Notes under the pieces: generated by a model
What the model was told of the DNA's origin: nothing
Database searches by the model: none
What the model saw: the letters and a program-made list of their open reading frames with translations, nothing else
Program-made: the position numbers and the translations under genes
Shown here: positions 10,461-19,626 of the stretch, in pieces
Layout: each line of letters begins with the position of its first letter
Position numbering within the stretch: the stretch's first letter is position 1
DNA from: Limnohabitans sp. Rim8
GTDB taxonomy: Bacteria > Pseudomonadota > Gammaproteobacteria > Burkholderiales > Burkholderiaceae_C
Assembly: GCF_945869175.1 (NCBI RefSeq)
Contig: NZ_CAMBNZ010000001.1
Location: 30,768-94,767 of the forward strand
Direction of reading: 5' to 3'
Length of the DNA stretch: 64,000 nt

Positions 10461-11663
10461 TCAGCGGCTGCGACCGCCGCGACCCGTACCGCCCGGGGCT
10501 TTTTTCAAGCGGTTGAAACTTTCAGCCCCGATGTACTTGGCTTCGCTCTTGGGCGCATCCGCCTTGGCATGCAAACCTGAGCCGCCTGGAGCCTGATTGG
10601 GCTTGGCTGCAGGTTTGGCACGCGGCACAGCCGTGCCCGCCCTGCCCTGCCCACCCGTGCGGGGACGGCGGTCGTTGCGGTCGGTTCTGGACACTGGGCG
10701 CGGCACAGGGGTGCGGGTGCGGTCCAAGGTGCCAGCGGCGCGCATCAAGGCCCGGATATCGGACTCGTCCAGCTCCAGCCAAGCCCCACGGCGCAAGCCG
10801 TGCGGCAAGACCATGGCGCCATAGCGAATGCGAATCAGGCGGCTGACCGCATGGCCCACCGACTCCATCATTCGGCGCACCTCCCGGTTACGGCCTTCAG
10901 AAATCGTCACCCTGTACCAGCAGTTGGAGCCCTCACCACCGCCGTCTTCAATAGAACCGAACTGGGCCGGGCCGTCGTCAAGGTTGACACCATCGAGCAG
11001 TTTTTGCTTTTCTTCCTTGCTCAGCGCCCCCAGCACGCGCACAGCGTATTCACGCTCCAAGCCAAAACGGGGGTGCATCAGCTGGTTGGCCAATTCACCG
11101 GAGCTGGTGAACAGCAACAAACCTTCGGTGTTCAGGTCGAGACGCCCCACCGATTGCCATTTGCCGTTTTGCAAGCGGGGTAATTTACGAAAGACCGAGG
11201 GTCGGTTTTGGGGGTCGTCGTGGCTGACGATCTCACCCGCAGGCTTGTGGTAAGCGATCACGCGGGCGGGTGGTGGATCGATGCGGATGTGGATCGGCTT
11301 GCCGTTGACCTTGATTTGATCACCATATTGCACGCGTTGGCCCACATGGGCGGGCTCGTTGTTCACCGCGATGCGGCCTTCGGCGATGAGTTTTTCCATC
11401 TCCAGCCGCGAACCCATGCCCGCTTGCGCCAGCACTTTGTGCAGCTTGGGCGAGTCGGTTTGGGGGGCGAGCACGCGTTTGCCCAAATCGACTGTGAGGT
11501 CTTCTGAGGCCTCTTCATCGTCAAACTGGCCAGACACCACATCGGCCAAAGCAATGGCTTTGTAAACCGACTCTGAAGGCGCCTCAGACTGGGCGGTTCG
11601 CGCAGTTCGTGCGGTCGTTTGGGGTTTTGACGCATTGCTGTCGTCTGATGAGGGCTTGTTCAT
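10461..11663 (-). CDS. rluB: 23S rRNA pseudouridine synthase RluB/RsuA family
   Basis: A 400-residue pseudouridine synthase; RluB modifies U2605 of 23S rRNA. An acidic N-terminal extension is followed by an S4 RNA-binding domain ([19 protein letters not shown], about 78-96) and the catalytic domain with the Asp motif [14 protein letters not shown]. Conserved [16 protein letters not shown] follows. The C-terminal tail of about 100 residues is low complexity and rich in Arg, Gly, Pro and Ala, as often seen in this family. The ATG at 11663 overlaps the scpB stop (ATGA). RluE or RsuA specificity cannot be excluded, but the long tail and the scpB neighbour favour RluB. Confidence 0.93.
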   Translation of the reverse strand: MNKPSSDDSNASKPQTTARTARTAQSEAPSESVYKAIALADVVSGQFDDEEASEDLTVDLGKRVLAPQTDSPKLHKVLAQAGMGSRLEMEKLIAEGRIAVNNEPAHVGQRVQYGDQIKVNGKPIHIRIDPPPARVIAYHKPAGEIVSHDDPQNRPSVFRKLPRLQNGKWQSVGRLDLNTEGLLLFTSSGELANQLMHPRFGLEREYAVRVLGALSKEEKQKLLDGVNLDDGPAQFGSIEDGGGEGSNCWYRVTISEGRNREVRRMMESVGHAVSRLIRIRYGAMVLPHGLRRGAWLELDESDIRALMRAAGTLDRTRTPVPRPVSRTDRNDRRPRTGGQGRAGTAVPRAKPAAKPNQAPGGSGLHAKADAPKSEAKYIGAESFNRLKKAPGGTGRGGRSR

Positions 11664-12346
11664 GTTGGGGCGGACTCTTCGCCTTGCAGCGGACGGTCTA
11701 GGGGGTTAAGAAGGTCTTCAGAGTCGGCCGCGATGGGCATTTCAAAAGGCAAAGCGTCGATGGCGTCTTCAAGCGACAAGGACGGCTGCAAGGGCAAGGC
11801 TTCCACCCACCCCGACAAAGCCGCACTTTGGCCATCCACTTGAGACAACATGGGCAACTGGTCGAGGGCAGCCAAGCCCAAATCGTCGAGAAACTGGCGC
11901 GTCGTGGCGTAAAGACCGGGTCGGCCAACGGTTTCGCGGTGGCCAATGACCTCGACCCAACCGCGGTCTTCCAACTGCTTGAGGATTTGCGAATTGATGG
12001 TCACCCCGCGGATGTCTTCCATGTCGCCACGGGTGACGGGTTGGCGGTAGGCAATGATGGCCAAGGTTTCGAGCACTGCCCGGGTGTATTTGGGGGGCTT
12101 TTCGGGGTGAAGACGGTCAAGGTAATCGCGCAGTTCAGGGCGGCTTTGGAAGCGCCATCCACTGGCCACGCGTGTCAATTCCAGACCTTTTTGAGCCCAC
12201 TCGAGTTGCAGGTCTTGCAGCATTTGCCGCAGGGTGTCGGCCCCGAGCGCATCGTCAAACAGCACGCGCATGTCGCGCAATGACAAAGGCTGGCCTGCTG
12301 TGAGCAAGGCCGTTTCCAGGACACGTTGGGCTTGCGCCGTGTTCAT
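11660..12346 (-). CDS. scpB: Segregation and condensation protein ScpB
   Basis: About 228 residues with tandem winged-helix structure; the kleisin-associated ScpB subunit works with ScpA and SMC in chromosome compaction. Conserved text includes [20 protein letters not shown] near the N-terminus, [20 protein letters not shown] and [21 protein letters not shown] chose the ATG at 12346 and not an in-frame GTG at 12376, because a perfect terminator hairpin with a T run covers 12382-12362 and would fold over the earlier start. scpA is not in this window. The gene is coupled to rluB through a four-base overlap. Confidence 0.93.
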   Translation of the reverse strand: MNTAQAQRVLETALLTAGQPLSLRDMRVLFDDALGADTLRQMLQDLQLEWAQKGLELTRVASGWRFQSRPELRDYLDRLHPEKPPKYTRAVLETLAIIAYRQPVTRGDMEDIRGVTINSQILKQLEDRGWVEVIGHRETVGRPGLYATTRQFLDDLGLAALDQLPMLSQVDGQSAALSGWVEALPLQPSLSLEDAIDALPFEMPIAADSEDLLNPLDRPLQGEESAPT

Positions 12347-12361
12347 GTGTCGGTCTTTCGG

Positions 12362-12382
12362 AAAAAGACGCCTCACGGCGTC
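12362..12382 (-). terminator. Intrinsic terminator downstream of rluD
   Basis: On the minus strand a perfect 6-bp stem GACGCC/GGCGTC with loop GTGA is followed directly by TTTTT. It lies just past the rluD stop and before the scpB ATG, separating the two transcription units. A second partial copy of the same 14 bases sits 22 bases away (12392-12405), across the rluD stop. Confidence 0.8.
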
Positions 12383-12394
12383 GGGAATGATGCC

Positions 12395-13420
12395 TCACGG
12401 CGTCGAGTGCACAGCAACTGTACATTTGTAGGTGAGTTGATTGTAACTGAGCCCCCAATTGGCAAGGGCCTGCGTCATGTCGTGGGGCAATGCCGAACGG
12501 AGGGCTATAGATTCCCCGGTGATCGGGTGCTCAAACGCCAAATGCCATGCGTGCAAGGCCTGTCGCTCTAAGCCTGCTGCCTTGGCACCGCCATAAACTG
12601 AATCGGCCAGCAAGGGGTGCCCGATGTGGGCCATGTGAACCCGAATTTGGTGGGTCCGCCCGGTGTGCAGGGTGCATTGAACCAAGCAGCCGTGCTGGTT
12701 TTGGTCCAGCACCTCGATCGTCGTTGCCGCCGTTTTGCCCGACTGGTAAGTCAAATCCACCACCGCCATGCGCAAGCGATTGGCCGGGTCACGCCCGATC
12801 GCCGCTTCCACGGTGGTGGGCGAAGGGGCTGTCCAGGGTTTGTGGCCGATGGCCAGGTATTGGCGCTTGACGTCACGTGCCGCAATCAGTTGTACCAATG
12901 CGTCCATGGCTTGGCGGGTGCGGGCCACCACCATCAAGCCACTGGTGTCTTTGTCCAAGCGGTGAACAATGCCCGCCCGGGGCACGTCTGAGGCCAGCGG
13001 GTCCAACGCCAACAAACCGTTGAGCAAGGTGCCGCGCCAATGGCCGGGGGCGGGGTGCACCACCAGACCCGCTGGTTTGTTGATGACCCGCAGGTGTGCG
13101 TCTTCGTAGACCACGTCGATGGGCATCTGCTCGGGCACGAAAGCCTGCGACTGGGGCGTGGCGCGCAAGGTGACTTGAACCTGGTGCCCCAGGCGAACTT
13201 TGGAAGACACCTTGGTCACGATGCGCCCGTCGATCAACGCATCGCCTTGCTCAATGAGTTGCTGCAAATAACTGCGCGAGAACTCAGGCACCAACTGAGC
13301 CAGCGCTTTGTCCAAACGCTGGCCATGCAAATCCATGGGCACTTGACTGGTGCGCACCTCCTCGTCCGAAGCCTCCAGCACGCGCTCGCCCTCGTCCACC
13401 ATGGCAGAAGGCTCATGCAT
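12395..13420 (-). CDS. rluD: 23S rRNA pseudouridine synthase RluD family
   Basis: About 341 residues. RluD forms pseudouridines 1911, 1915 and 1917 in helix 69 of 23S rRNA. An N-terminal S4 domain (GQRLDKALAQLVPEFSRSYL) precedes the catalytic RluA-type domain with HRLDKDTSGLMVVART, where the Asp is the nucleophile. GRTHQIRVHMAHIGHPLLAD is the usual C-terminal signature. I chose the ATG at 13420; an ATG at 13402 is also possible, and the open frame extends further into the bamD gene. bamD is divergent with 52 bases between the two starts, so their promoters must overlap or be very compact. Confidence 0.93.
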   Translation of the reverse strand: MHEPSAMVDEGERVLEASDEEVRTSQVPMDLHGQRLDKALAQLVPEFSRSYLQQLIEQGDALIDGRIVTKVSSKVRLGHQVQVTLRATPQSQAFVPEQMPIDVVYEDAHLRVINKPAGLVVHPAPGHWRGTLLNGLLALDPLASDVPRAGIVHRLDKDTSGLMVVARTRQAMDALVQLIAARDVKRQYLAIGHKPWTAPSPTTVEAAIGRDPANRLRMAVVDLTYQSGKTAATTIEVLDQNQHGCLVQCTLHTGRTHQIRVHMAHIGHPLLADSVYGGAKAAGLERQALHAWHLAFEHPITGESIALRSALPHDMTQALANWGLSYNQLTYKCTVAVHSTP

Positions 13421-13435
13421 TTCGGGGTCGGTCGA

Positions 13436-13441
13436 TATAAT
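13436..13441 (+). promoter_or_regulatory. Consensus -10 box upstream of bamD
   Basis: A perfect TATAAT hexamer lies 31 bases before the bamD ATG in the divergent gap with rluD. The region 17 bases further upstream (TCATGC) is a poor -35 box, so this may be a weak or activator-assisted promoter. Confidence 0.4.
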
Positions 13442-13472
13442 CAAAGTGTTCAACAGTTCAAGGGTGTCACAG

Positions 13473-14279
13473 ATGCGAAGCTTCAGATTATCGGCGGTTC
13501 CCTGTGGCCTGGTTTTGGCCATGGGGCTGCTCCTGTCAGGCTGCGCCAACACCCCCAAAGACACCACAGCAGGCTGGACACCTGAAAAAATCTACGCCGA
13601 AGCCCGTGACGAAGCCAACTCCGGGGCATGGGACAAGGCCATCGCTTACTACGAAAAGCTCGAAGGACGTGCTGCGGGCACCGCCTTGGCGCAACAAGCT
13701 CAAATCGACAAAGCTTATGCCCAATACAAAACAGGCGACAAAATCCAGGCCATCGCCACTTTGGACCGATTCATCCGCCTGCACCCGGCCAGCCCGGCTT
13801 TGGACTACGCCTTCTACCTCAAGGGCTTGGTCAACTTCAACGACAACTTGGGGCTGTTCTCCTTTCTGACCCAACAAGATTTGTCGGAACGCGACCAAAT
13901 GGCGACAAAAGACTCTTATGAGGCGTTCAAAGAGTTAAGCACCCGCTTTCCTGACTCGAAATATTCCCCTGATGCACGCCAGCGCATGATGTACATCGTG
14001 AACGCCTTGGCGTCTTACGAAGTGCATGTGGCCCGCTTCTACGCCAGCCGGGGGGCCCATGTGGCCGCGGTCAACCGCGCCCAACAGGCCATTTCGGATT
14101 ACCAAGGCGTGCCTGCTGTCGAAGAGGCTTTGGCCATTTTGGTGGGGTCTTACGACGCCTTGGGCATGACCACTTTGCGCGACGATGCCAAACGCGTGTT
14201 GGAAAAGAATTTCCCCCAGTCTGACCACCACAAAGCGGGTGGGCTCAAAAAGTCGAGTCCTTGGTGGCGTCTGTGGTGA
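13473..14279 (+). CDS. bamD: Outer membrane assembly lipoprotein BamD
   Basis: A 268-residue lipoprotein with five TPR-like repeats that binds BamA and is essential in the BAM complex. The signal peptide ends in lipobox LLSGC (Cys24). The conserved start of the TPR region is TPEKIYAEARDEANSG, followed by LDRFIRLHPASPALDYAFYLKGL and the family signature around LFSFLTQQDLSERD. The ATG at 13473 has AAGGG about nine bases upstream. The gene is divergent from rluD. Its 3' end overlaps the end of the convergent helicase gene by 35 bases. Confidence 0.95.
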   Translation: MRSFRLSAVPCGLVLAMGLLLSGCANTPKDTTAGWTPEKIYAEARDEANSGAWDKAIAYYEKLEGRAAGTALAQQAQIDKAYAQYKTGDKIQAIATLDRFIRLHPASPALDYAFYLKGLVNFNDNLGLFSFLTQQDLSERDQMATKDSYEAFKELSTRFPDSKYSPDARQRMMYIVNALASYEVHVARFYASRGAHVAAVNRAQQAISDYQGVPAVEEALAILVGSYDALGMTTLRDDAKRVLEKNFPQSDHHKAGGLKKSSPWWRLW

Positions 14280-16371
14280 GCTGAAGCAAAGTCTCCAAAA
14301 ATTCTGGGTGCCCATTCAATCGGCGCATCTGCGGCAAACCCCGCACCAACCTGCGACCATAGGACATGGTGGCCAAACGGGTGTCGCACACCACCAAAAC
14401 ACCCCGGTCGGTTTCACTTCGGATCAAGCGCCCAGCGCCTTGCTTGAGCGCAACGGCAGCTTCTGGCAACGCATGGTCTGCAAAGGCACTGCGTCCTTCG
14501 CGCACGATGCGCTGGCTTCTCGCCTCAAACAAAGGGTCACCTGGTGGTGGAAATGGCAGCTTGTCGATGACCACCAGCTGCAATGCCTCACCGGGCACAT
14601 CAAAGCCTTCCCAAAACGAGGCTGAGGCCACCAACACACACCCCGCACGGCCATCGCCAGCCCCCTCACGAAAGCGCTCCATCAAACGCCGCTTGGGGCT
14701 TTGACCTTGCACCAACACCTCCACATTCGCTGCCGGGTCCAATCGGGCCTGCAAATATTCGCCAATGCTGCGCATGGCATTCAAGGTGGTGGTCAGTACC
14801 AACGTTCTGCCGCCCAGCAGTTGCACGGCCTCCACAACAAGCTGCGCCACATGCCCGGCATGTCCTGGGTCACCGGGCTTGGGCAAGTGCTCGGGCACAT
14901 ACAGGGCCGCTTGCTGCGCGTAATCAAACGGGCTGGTGACCTGCATCACCTGGGCGGAAGTCAGGCCACAAGGCTCTGTGAACCAACGCAGACTGGGCTC
15001 ATCGCCCAAGGTGGCTGAGGTGAAAATCCAGGCGCGCTGGCCAACACCCGAGCCCATGCCTGCGGCAGCCCCTGCGCGGTCCTCTGCCCCATGACGGGGA
15101 TCACCCGCCATCAAGGCCTCCAGAGAATCGGGATCCAGGGACGACTCGGCCTCGCTGGGCTGCTTGGCCTGAGCAGGACGCGTCAGCGCCGAAAAAGCCT
15201 GGGCAATGTCCAGGGGCGATTCGATCAAGCGCAGCTGCGCACTGACTTCGGCCCAGCGCACACCCTCCGGGTCGGGCGCTTGCGAAAACAAGTGTGCTTT
15301 TTGGGCCAACTCGGCGACACGTTCGTGCAAGCGCTGAAAGTCTGGGGCCAACTCAGTCACCAGTTCCAAACCCGCCTGCAACTGCCCCAAAGCCTGGGTT
15401 AATTGTGCGAGCGCAGGGGTCCAATCTTCAGGCTCCACACCTTCGGGCATCACATCGGTCCAACGCAATCGCACCGAGCCCCGGTGCATGCCGGCCGCCA
15501 AGCGCAAATCGCGGGCCGCTTTTTCCAGCGCATCGGCCAGCGCGTGCCAGTCCACCAAGCCACGCGCCAGTTGCAAGCCTGTGGCCAGCACATCGCGTGA
15601 CAACTCCAGCAACTGAACCGTGGACAATTGTTTGCCCAAAAAGTTCACGCCGATCTCGTTGAGCTGGTGGGCTTCGTCAAAAACCGTCACCCGCACCGTG
15701 GGCAGCAACTCGGCCACCCCGGATTCGCGCACCGCCATGTCGGCAAAAAACAAGTGGTGGTTGATGACCACCACGTCAGACGCCATCGCTTCTTTTCTCG
15801 CCAAATTCACATGACAAGCACGGTAACTGGGGCAGCTGGACCCCAAACAGTTGTCGCGCGTCGATGTCACCAACGGCCACAACGGAGAGCGTTCGTCCAG
15901 GCCAGTCAGCTCGGCCATGTCGCCAGTGCGTGTCGACTGGGACCAGGTTTCGATCTTGGCCAATGCACGCTGGGCACCCGGTTGGGCCGATTCGGCGCTG
16001 TGCCGAGCTTGCTGCATGCGGTGCAAACACAGGTAGTTGGAGCGCCCCTTGAGCAAGGCCACGCGAATGGGCAAAGCCAGGACCTCGACCAGGCGGGGGA
16101 TGTCGCGGGAAAACAATTGTTCTTGCAGCGCCTTGGTGGCCGTGGAGACCAGCGCACGCTGGCCACTGAGCAAGACCGGCACCAAATAAGCATAGGTTTT
16201 GCCCACGCCCGTGCCCGCCTCCACCACCAGTTGCCCCCCCTGCTCCAAAGTCTGGGTCACGGCCAAGGCCATGTCGGTTTGACCCTCGCGGGGCTGAAAG
16301 CCTGGCACCGCATGGGCCAGCGCACCATGGTGCGACAAGGTGTCGGCCACCCTTTGCAGCAACAAGCTCAA
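14245..16371 (-). CDS. DinG/YoaA-family ATP-dependent DNA helicase
   Basis: About 708 residues, superfamily 2 XPD-like helicase. Visible features in order: Walker A EAGTGVGKTYAYLVP (about residue 52); an iron-sulfur cysteine set (NYLCLHRM, then DNCLGSSCPSYRACHVN); Walker B VFDEAHQL; motif V SASFWEGFDVPGEALQLVVI; motif VI GAGRLIRSETDRG. Such helicases resolve R-loops or damaged replication intermediates. The best start is TTG at 16371, since AAGGAG lies five bases upstream, and that TTG overlaps the stop of the DUF465 gene. An in-frame ATG at 16398 has no such site. Whether it is the DinG or YoaA orthologue cannot be settled by eye. Confidence 0.9.
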   Translation of the reverse strand: MSLLLQRVADTLSHHGALAHAVPGFQPREGQTDMALAVTQTLEQGGQLVVEAGTGVGKTYAYLVPVLLSGQRALVSTATKALQEQLFSRDIPRLVEVLALPIRVALLKGRSNYLCLHRMQQARHSAESAQPGAQRALAKIETWSQSTRTGDMAELTGLDERSPLWPLVTSTRDNCLGSSCPSYRACHVNLARKEAMASDVVVINHHLFFADMAVRESGVAELLPTVRVTVFDEAHQLNEIGVNFLGKQLSTVQLLELSRDVLATGLQLARGLVDWHALADALEKAARDLRLAAGMHRGSVRLRWTDVMPEGVEPEDWTPALAQLTQALGQLQAGLELVTELAPDFQRLHERVAELAQKAHLFSQAPDPEGVRWAEVSAQLRLIESPLDIAQAFSALTRPAQAKQPSEAESSLDPDSLEALMAGDPRHGAEDRAGAAAGMGSGVGQRAWIFTSATLGDEPSLRWFTEPCGLTSAQVMQVTSPFDYAQQAALYVPEHLPKPGDPGHAGHVAQLVVEAVQLLGGRTLVLTTTLNAMRSIGEYLQARLDPAANVEVLVQGQSPKRRLMERFREGAGDGRAGCVLVASASFWEGFDVPGEALQLVVIDKLPFPPPGDPLFEARSQRIVREGRSAFADHALPEAAVALKQGAGRLIRSETDRGVLVVCDTRLATMSYGRRLVRGLPQMRRLNGHPEFLETLLQLTTDATKDSTF

Positions 16372-16586
16372 GCAGGCTCCTTGGGCTGGATGGCCCATTG
16401 CAGTTGCGTGATTTGGTCGCGCAAAGCCAAACGCCTTTTCTTCAAACGACGGAGCATCAACTCGTCCAGCGGCAAAGGCGCCAGGACCGCTTGGTCAATC
16501 AAGGCATCCAAATCGGCGTGGGCCATCTGGCATTCAATCAACTGCCGCTGGGGGGACCGAAGGTCTTGCGCGGGGGTGTCCTTCAT
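16368..16586 (-). CDS. DUF465 (YdcH-like) small protein
   Basis: 72 residues, almost entirely predicted helix and coiled coil, ending in LMLRRLKKRRLALRDQI. The basic KKRRLALRD-type motif is the hallmark of the DUF465/YdcH family, whose role is unknown. It overlaps the exported-protein gene upstream by four bases, and its stop overlaps the TTG start of the helicase, so it is part of a tightly coupled minus-strand operon. Confidence 0.8.
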   Translation of the reverse strand: MKDTPAQDLRSPQRQLIECQMAHADLDALIDQAVLAPLPLDELMLRRLKKRRLALRDQITQLQWAIQPKEPA

Positions 16587-16930
16587 GGCTGGCGCGGCTC
16601 ATCGGGCTGCTTGCCTTGCAGGCGCAAGTCGCGCTGCTCGGTGCGCCACAAACGTTCTTGCGTGTTCAGCACCAAGTCTTGTTGGCGCAGAGGCTCAAGT
16701 GCAGCGCGGCGGGCTTGGCGGGCATCGCCCAGGCAAGTGTTCACCGCAAACTTTTGCCAACAGGCCTTGGCCGACAGTTCGTAATCGTGCATGACGGCTT
16801 GGCGATCTTGCGCGATGGCTTCACGCTGCGACCGGATGAACTCTGGCTCACCCGAAAGGGTCTGAGCACCCACCAGCGAGCTGGTCAGCACGATCCAAAC
16901 CGACAAGGAAACAAGCGCCAAGTGTTTCAT
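16583..16930 (-). CDS. Unknown small exported protein
   Basis: 115 residues. The N-terminus (KHLALVSLSVWIVLTSSLVGAQ) looks like a signal peptide cleaved near GAQ at about 23. The mature part is charged and probably helical, with two cysteines (ACWQKF and NTCLGDAR) about nine residues apart that could form a disulfide in the periplasm. I do not recognise a named family. It overlaps zapE upstream and the DUF465 gene downstream by four bases each, so it is a real, co-translated gene. Its function is unknown. Confidence 0.75.
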   Translation of the reverse strand: MKHLALVSLSVWIVLTSSLVGAQTLSGEPEFIRSQREAIAQDRQAVMHDYELSAKACWQKFAVNTCLGDARQARRAALEPLRQQDLVLNTQERLWRTEQRDLRLQGKQPDEPRQP

Positions 16931-18024
16931 GTGAGATGGGTGTCCACCGTGCGGTGCTCCAGGGCCAAAAACTCACTGGACTGCATTTCATGCAAACGCG
17001 AAACGGTGCGTGGAAACTCGTGCGACAGGGGGCCCGCTGTGTAAAGGGCCTCAGGTGCCACTGCAGCCGACATGATCAGTTTGACGCGCCGGTCATACAG
17101 CACATCGATCAGCCAAGTGAATCGACGCGCTTCCGACGCCATGCTGGCGGACATTGGAGGGACGTTACTCAACAAGACGGTGTGGTATTGGGTGGCAATT
17201 TCAAGGTAATCGTTTTGCGAACGCGGGCCGCCACAAATGGCACGGAAGTCAAACCACACCACATCCCCTGCACGGCGTTTGGCGGTGATGTCACGCGCTT
17301 CGATGTGCAGCACCGGGTCTTCGTCCGGGCCTGTGGCGAGGCGGTTGAAGGCGTCGTTCATTTCGTCGTCAGCCTGCGCACCGAGTGGCGAGTGGTAGAG
17401 CTTGACCATCTCCAGCGTGCGGCGGCGGTAGTCGGTGCCATTGTCCACATTCAGCACCTGCATGCGCTGGTTGAGTAAGGCAATGGCGGGCAAGATGCGG
17501 TCGCGGTGCAAGCCATCCGGGTATAAGCCGTCGGGCTCGAAGTTGGAGGTGGTGACAAAACCCACGCCGTTGTCAAACAAGGACACCAACAAGCGGTGCA
17601 AGATCATCGCGTCGGTGATGTCGGCGACGTGGAACTCGTCAAAGCAAATCAGGCGGTAACGCTTGGCCATGCGTTTGCCCAGTTCGTCCAGCGGGTTCAC
17701 GGTGCCCTGAATGGCCGCCAGTTCGCGATGCACCTCGCGCATGAATTCATGGAAGTGCAAACGGGTTTTTCGCTCGACAGGGACTGCTGCAAAAAAACAG
17801 TCCATCAAAAAACTTTTGCCACGCCCCACCCCACCAAACATGTAAACCCCCTTGGGGATTTCAGGTCGACTGAAGAATTTGCCCAACAGGCCCGAACGCT
17901 TGGATTTGTAGCCGGTCCACTCCTGCGCACAACGCTCCAGTGCCTCAATCGCTCGCAGTTGAGCCGGGTCACTCTGGTAGCCGCGTTTTTGCAACTCTGC
18001 TTCGTAAACTTCACGAACGGACAT
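16927..18024 (-). CDS. zapE: Cell division protein ZapE (AFG1-like ATPase)
   Basis: About 365 residues of AAA+ ATPase. Walker A is GGVGRGKSFLMD and Walker B is LICFDEFHVADITDAMIL. The C-terminal AFG1 signature RRFTWLIDVLYDRRVKLI is intact. In E. coli ZapE binds FtsZ and is needed under stress and low oxygen. I took the ATG at 18024 (SVREVYEAELQKRGYQ follows); the frame stays open to a TTG at 18054, but that codon is inside the terminator stem behind lpdA. lpdA is upstream on the same strand with the terminator in between. Confidence 0.92.
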   Translation of the reverse strand: MSVREVYEAELQKRGYQSDPAQLRAIEALERCAQEWTGYKSKRSGLLGKFFSRPEIPKGVYMFGGVGRGKSFLMDCFFAAVPVERKTRLHFHEFMREVHRELAAIQGTVNPLDELGKRMAKRYRLICFDEFHVADITDAMILHRLLVSLFDNGVGFVTTSNFEPDGLYPDGLHRDRILPAIALLNQRMQVLNVDNGTDYRRRTLEMVKLYHSPLGAQADDEMNDAFNRLATGPDEDPVLHIEARDITAKRRAGDVVWFDFRAICGGPRSQNDYLEIATQYHTVLLSNVPPMSASMASEARRFTWLIDVLYDRRVKLIMSAAVAPEALYTAGPLSHEFPRTVSRLHEMQSSEFLALEHRTVDTHLT

Positions 18025-18052
18025 GGGTGGCGTGCTCTTCAATTCATATGAC

Positions 18053-18078
18053 AAAACCCGGGACCAAGCCCGGGTTTT
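18053..18078 (-). terminator. Terminator hairpin between lpdA and zapE
   Basis: A perfect 10-bp stem AAAACCCGGG/CCCGGGTTTT with a six-base loop. On the minus strand the T's of the stem continue as TTTTG. It lies downstream of the lpdA stop and probably ends the 2-oxoglutarate dehydrogenase transcript. Because of its symmetry it could work in both directions. Confidence 0.75.
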
Positions 18079-18138
18079 CAGGGATGCAGAACTTTAACCC
18101 AACTCACCCATGAACCATGTCTGGGGTCGGGTATGAGC

Positions 18139-19566
18139 TTAGAAGTTCAAGCTGCGCTTGTCCACCGCCAACGCGGCCTCTTTGGTCGACTCGCTCAAAG
18201 ACGGGTGTGCATGGCAAATGCGGGCAATGTCTTCCGCGCTGGCACGGAACTCCATGGCCACCACGGCCTCAGCAATCAGCTCTGAGGCTTGAGGCCCAAC
18301 GATGTGCACGCCCAGGATTTCGTCGGTGGTCGCGTCCGCCAGCATCTTCACCATGCCGGTCGTATCGCCCAAAGCGCGGGCACGGCCGTTGGCCAGGAAC
18401 GGAAACGAACCCGCCTTGTAGGCCACGCCGTCGGCTTTGAGCTGCTGTTCGGTGCGGCCCACCCAGGCGATCTCGGGACTGGTGTAAATCACCCAAGGAA
18501 TGGTGTTGAAGTTGACATGCCCGTGTTGGCCCGCAATGCGCTCGGCCACGGCCACACCCTCTTCTTCGGCTTTGTGCGCCAACATCGGGCCACGCACCAC
18601 ATCACCCACCGCCCAGACGCCAGGCAGGTTGGTTTTGCAATCCGCATCCACCACCACCGCGCCGCGCTCGTCGAGCTGCAGGCCCACGGCTTCGGTGTTC
18701 AGGCCCATGGTGTTGGGCACGCGGCCGATCGAGATGATCAGCTTGTCCGCATCCAACGCCACCGCCTCGCCCTTGGCGTTGGTGTAATTGACCGTGACGC
18801 CCTTCTTGCCATTGACGATCTCGCCGACTTTCACGCCGAGTTCGATCTTCAGGCCTTGTTTGTCAAATGCCTTCTTGGCTTCTTTGGCGATTTGCTCGTC
18901 CACAGCGCCCAAAAACGTGGACAAGCCTTCAAGGATGGTCACGTCCGCGCCGAGACGACGCCAGACCGAACCCATCTCCAGACCAATCACGCCTGAACCG
19001 ATCAAGGCCAGTTTCTTGGGCACAGCGCCCAAGCGCAAAGCGCCGTCGTTGGACAAGACATTGAGCTCGTCAAACGGTGTGCCGGGCAACGCACGGGCAT
19101 TAGAGCCTGTGGCGATGATGACCTGTTTGGCCGTGATGGCCTCTTCGGTCTTGCCTGCCACCTTGATCTCGTAGGCGCCTTCGGCTTTGCCGACAAAACT
19201 GCCGCGGCCGTGGAAAAACGTGACCTTGTTCTTTTTGAGCAAGTAAAGGATGCCATCGTTGTTTTGCTTGACCACGGTGTCCTTGCGGGCAATCATCTTG
19301 GCCACATCCATCTTCACGCCCGTGGCGCTGATGCCGTGCTCGGCGAAGTGGTGGTTGGCGTGGTCAAAGTGTTCACTGGACTGCAGCAGCGCTTTGGAGG
19401 GAATGCAACCCACGTTGGTGCAGGTGCCACCGGGCGCAGGACCACCGGCAGCGTTTTTCCATTCGTCAATGCAGGCGACTTGAAAACCGAGTTGTGCCGC
19501 GCGAATGGCCGCAATGTAGCCACCGGGGCCACCGCCGATGACAACGACGTCGAATTGTTTGCTCAT
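18139..19566 (-). CDS. lpdA: Dihydrolipoyl dehydrogenase (E3 of 2-oxoglutarate dehydrogenase)
   Basis: 475 residues. A flavoprotein that reoxidises dihydrolipoamide with NAD+. FAD motif [17 protein letters not shown] is at the N-terminus; the redox disulfide is in [16 protein letters not shown]; the NAD motif is [13 protein letters not shown]; the C-terminal catalytic His is in CHAHPSLSE. The ATG at 19566 gives the conserved [12 protein letters not shown] start. It is third in the sucA-odhB-lpdA cluster. A hairpin with a T run lies between odhB and this gene, so its level may be set separately from E1 and E2. Confidence 0.97.
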   Translation of the reverse strand: MSKQFDVVVIGGGPGGYIAAIRAAQLGFQVACIDEWKNAAGGPAPGGTCTNVGCIPSKALLQSSEHFDHANHHFAEHGISATGVKMDVAKMIARKDTVVKQNNDGILYLLKKNKVTFFHGRGSFVGKAEGAYEIKVAGKTEEAITAKQVIIATGSNARALPGTPFDELNVLSNDGALRLGAVPKKLALIGSGVIGLEMGSVWRRLGADVTILEGLSTFLGAVDEQIAKEAKKAFDKQGLKIELGVKVGEIVNGKKGVTVNYTNAKGEAVALDADKLIISIGRVPNTMGLNTEAVGLQLDERGAVVVDADCKTNLPGVWAVGDVVRGPMLAHKAEEEGVAVAERIAGQHGHVNFNTIPWVIYTSPEIAWVGRTEQQLKADGVAYKAGSFPFLANGRARALGDTTGMVKMLADATTDEILGVHIVGPQASELIAEAVVAMEFRASAEDIARICHAHPSLSESTKEAALAVDKRSLNF

Positions 19567-19587
19567 GAGATAGGTCTTATGGATGGA

Positions 19588-19609
19588 AAACGCCCCCTGG
19601 GCAGGGGGC
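19588..19609 (-). terminator. Terminator-like hairpin between odhB and lpdA
   Basis: On the minus strand GCCCCCT and AGGGGGC form a perfect 7-bp GC-rich stem with a four-base loop, followed by GTTTTCC. It sits 17 bases past the odhB stop and 25 bases before the lpdA ATG, a position suited to partial termination or RNA processing. Confidence 0.65.
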
Positions 19610-19626
19610 ATTCAAAACAAGGAAAT

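Noticed and set aside
12370..12405. Two direct repeats resembling the start of a CRISPR array
   Set aside because: Only two 14-base copies with an 8-base spacer; they belong to a terminator hairpin.
16371..16398. ATG start for the DinG/YoaA-type helicase at 16398
   Set aside because: It lacks a ribosome binding site and lies inside the DUF465 gene, whereas TTG 16371 has AAGGAG at five bases.
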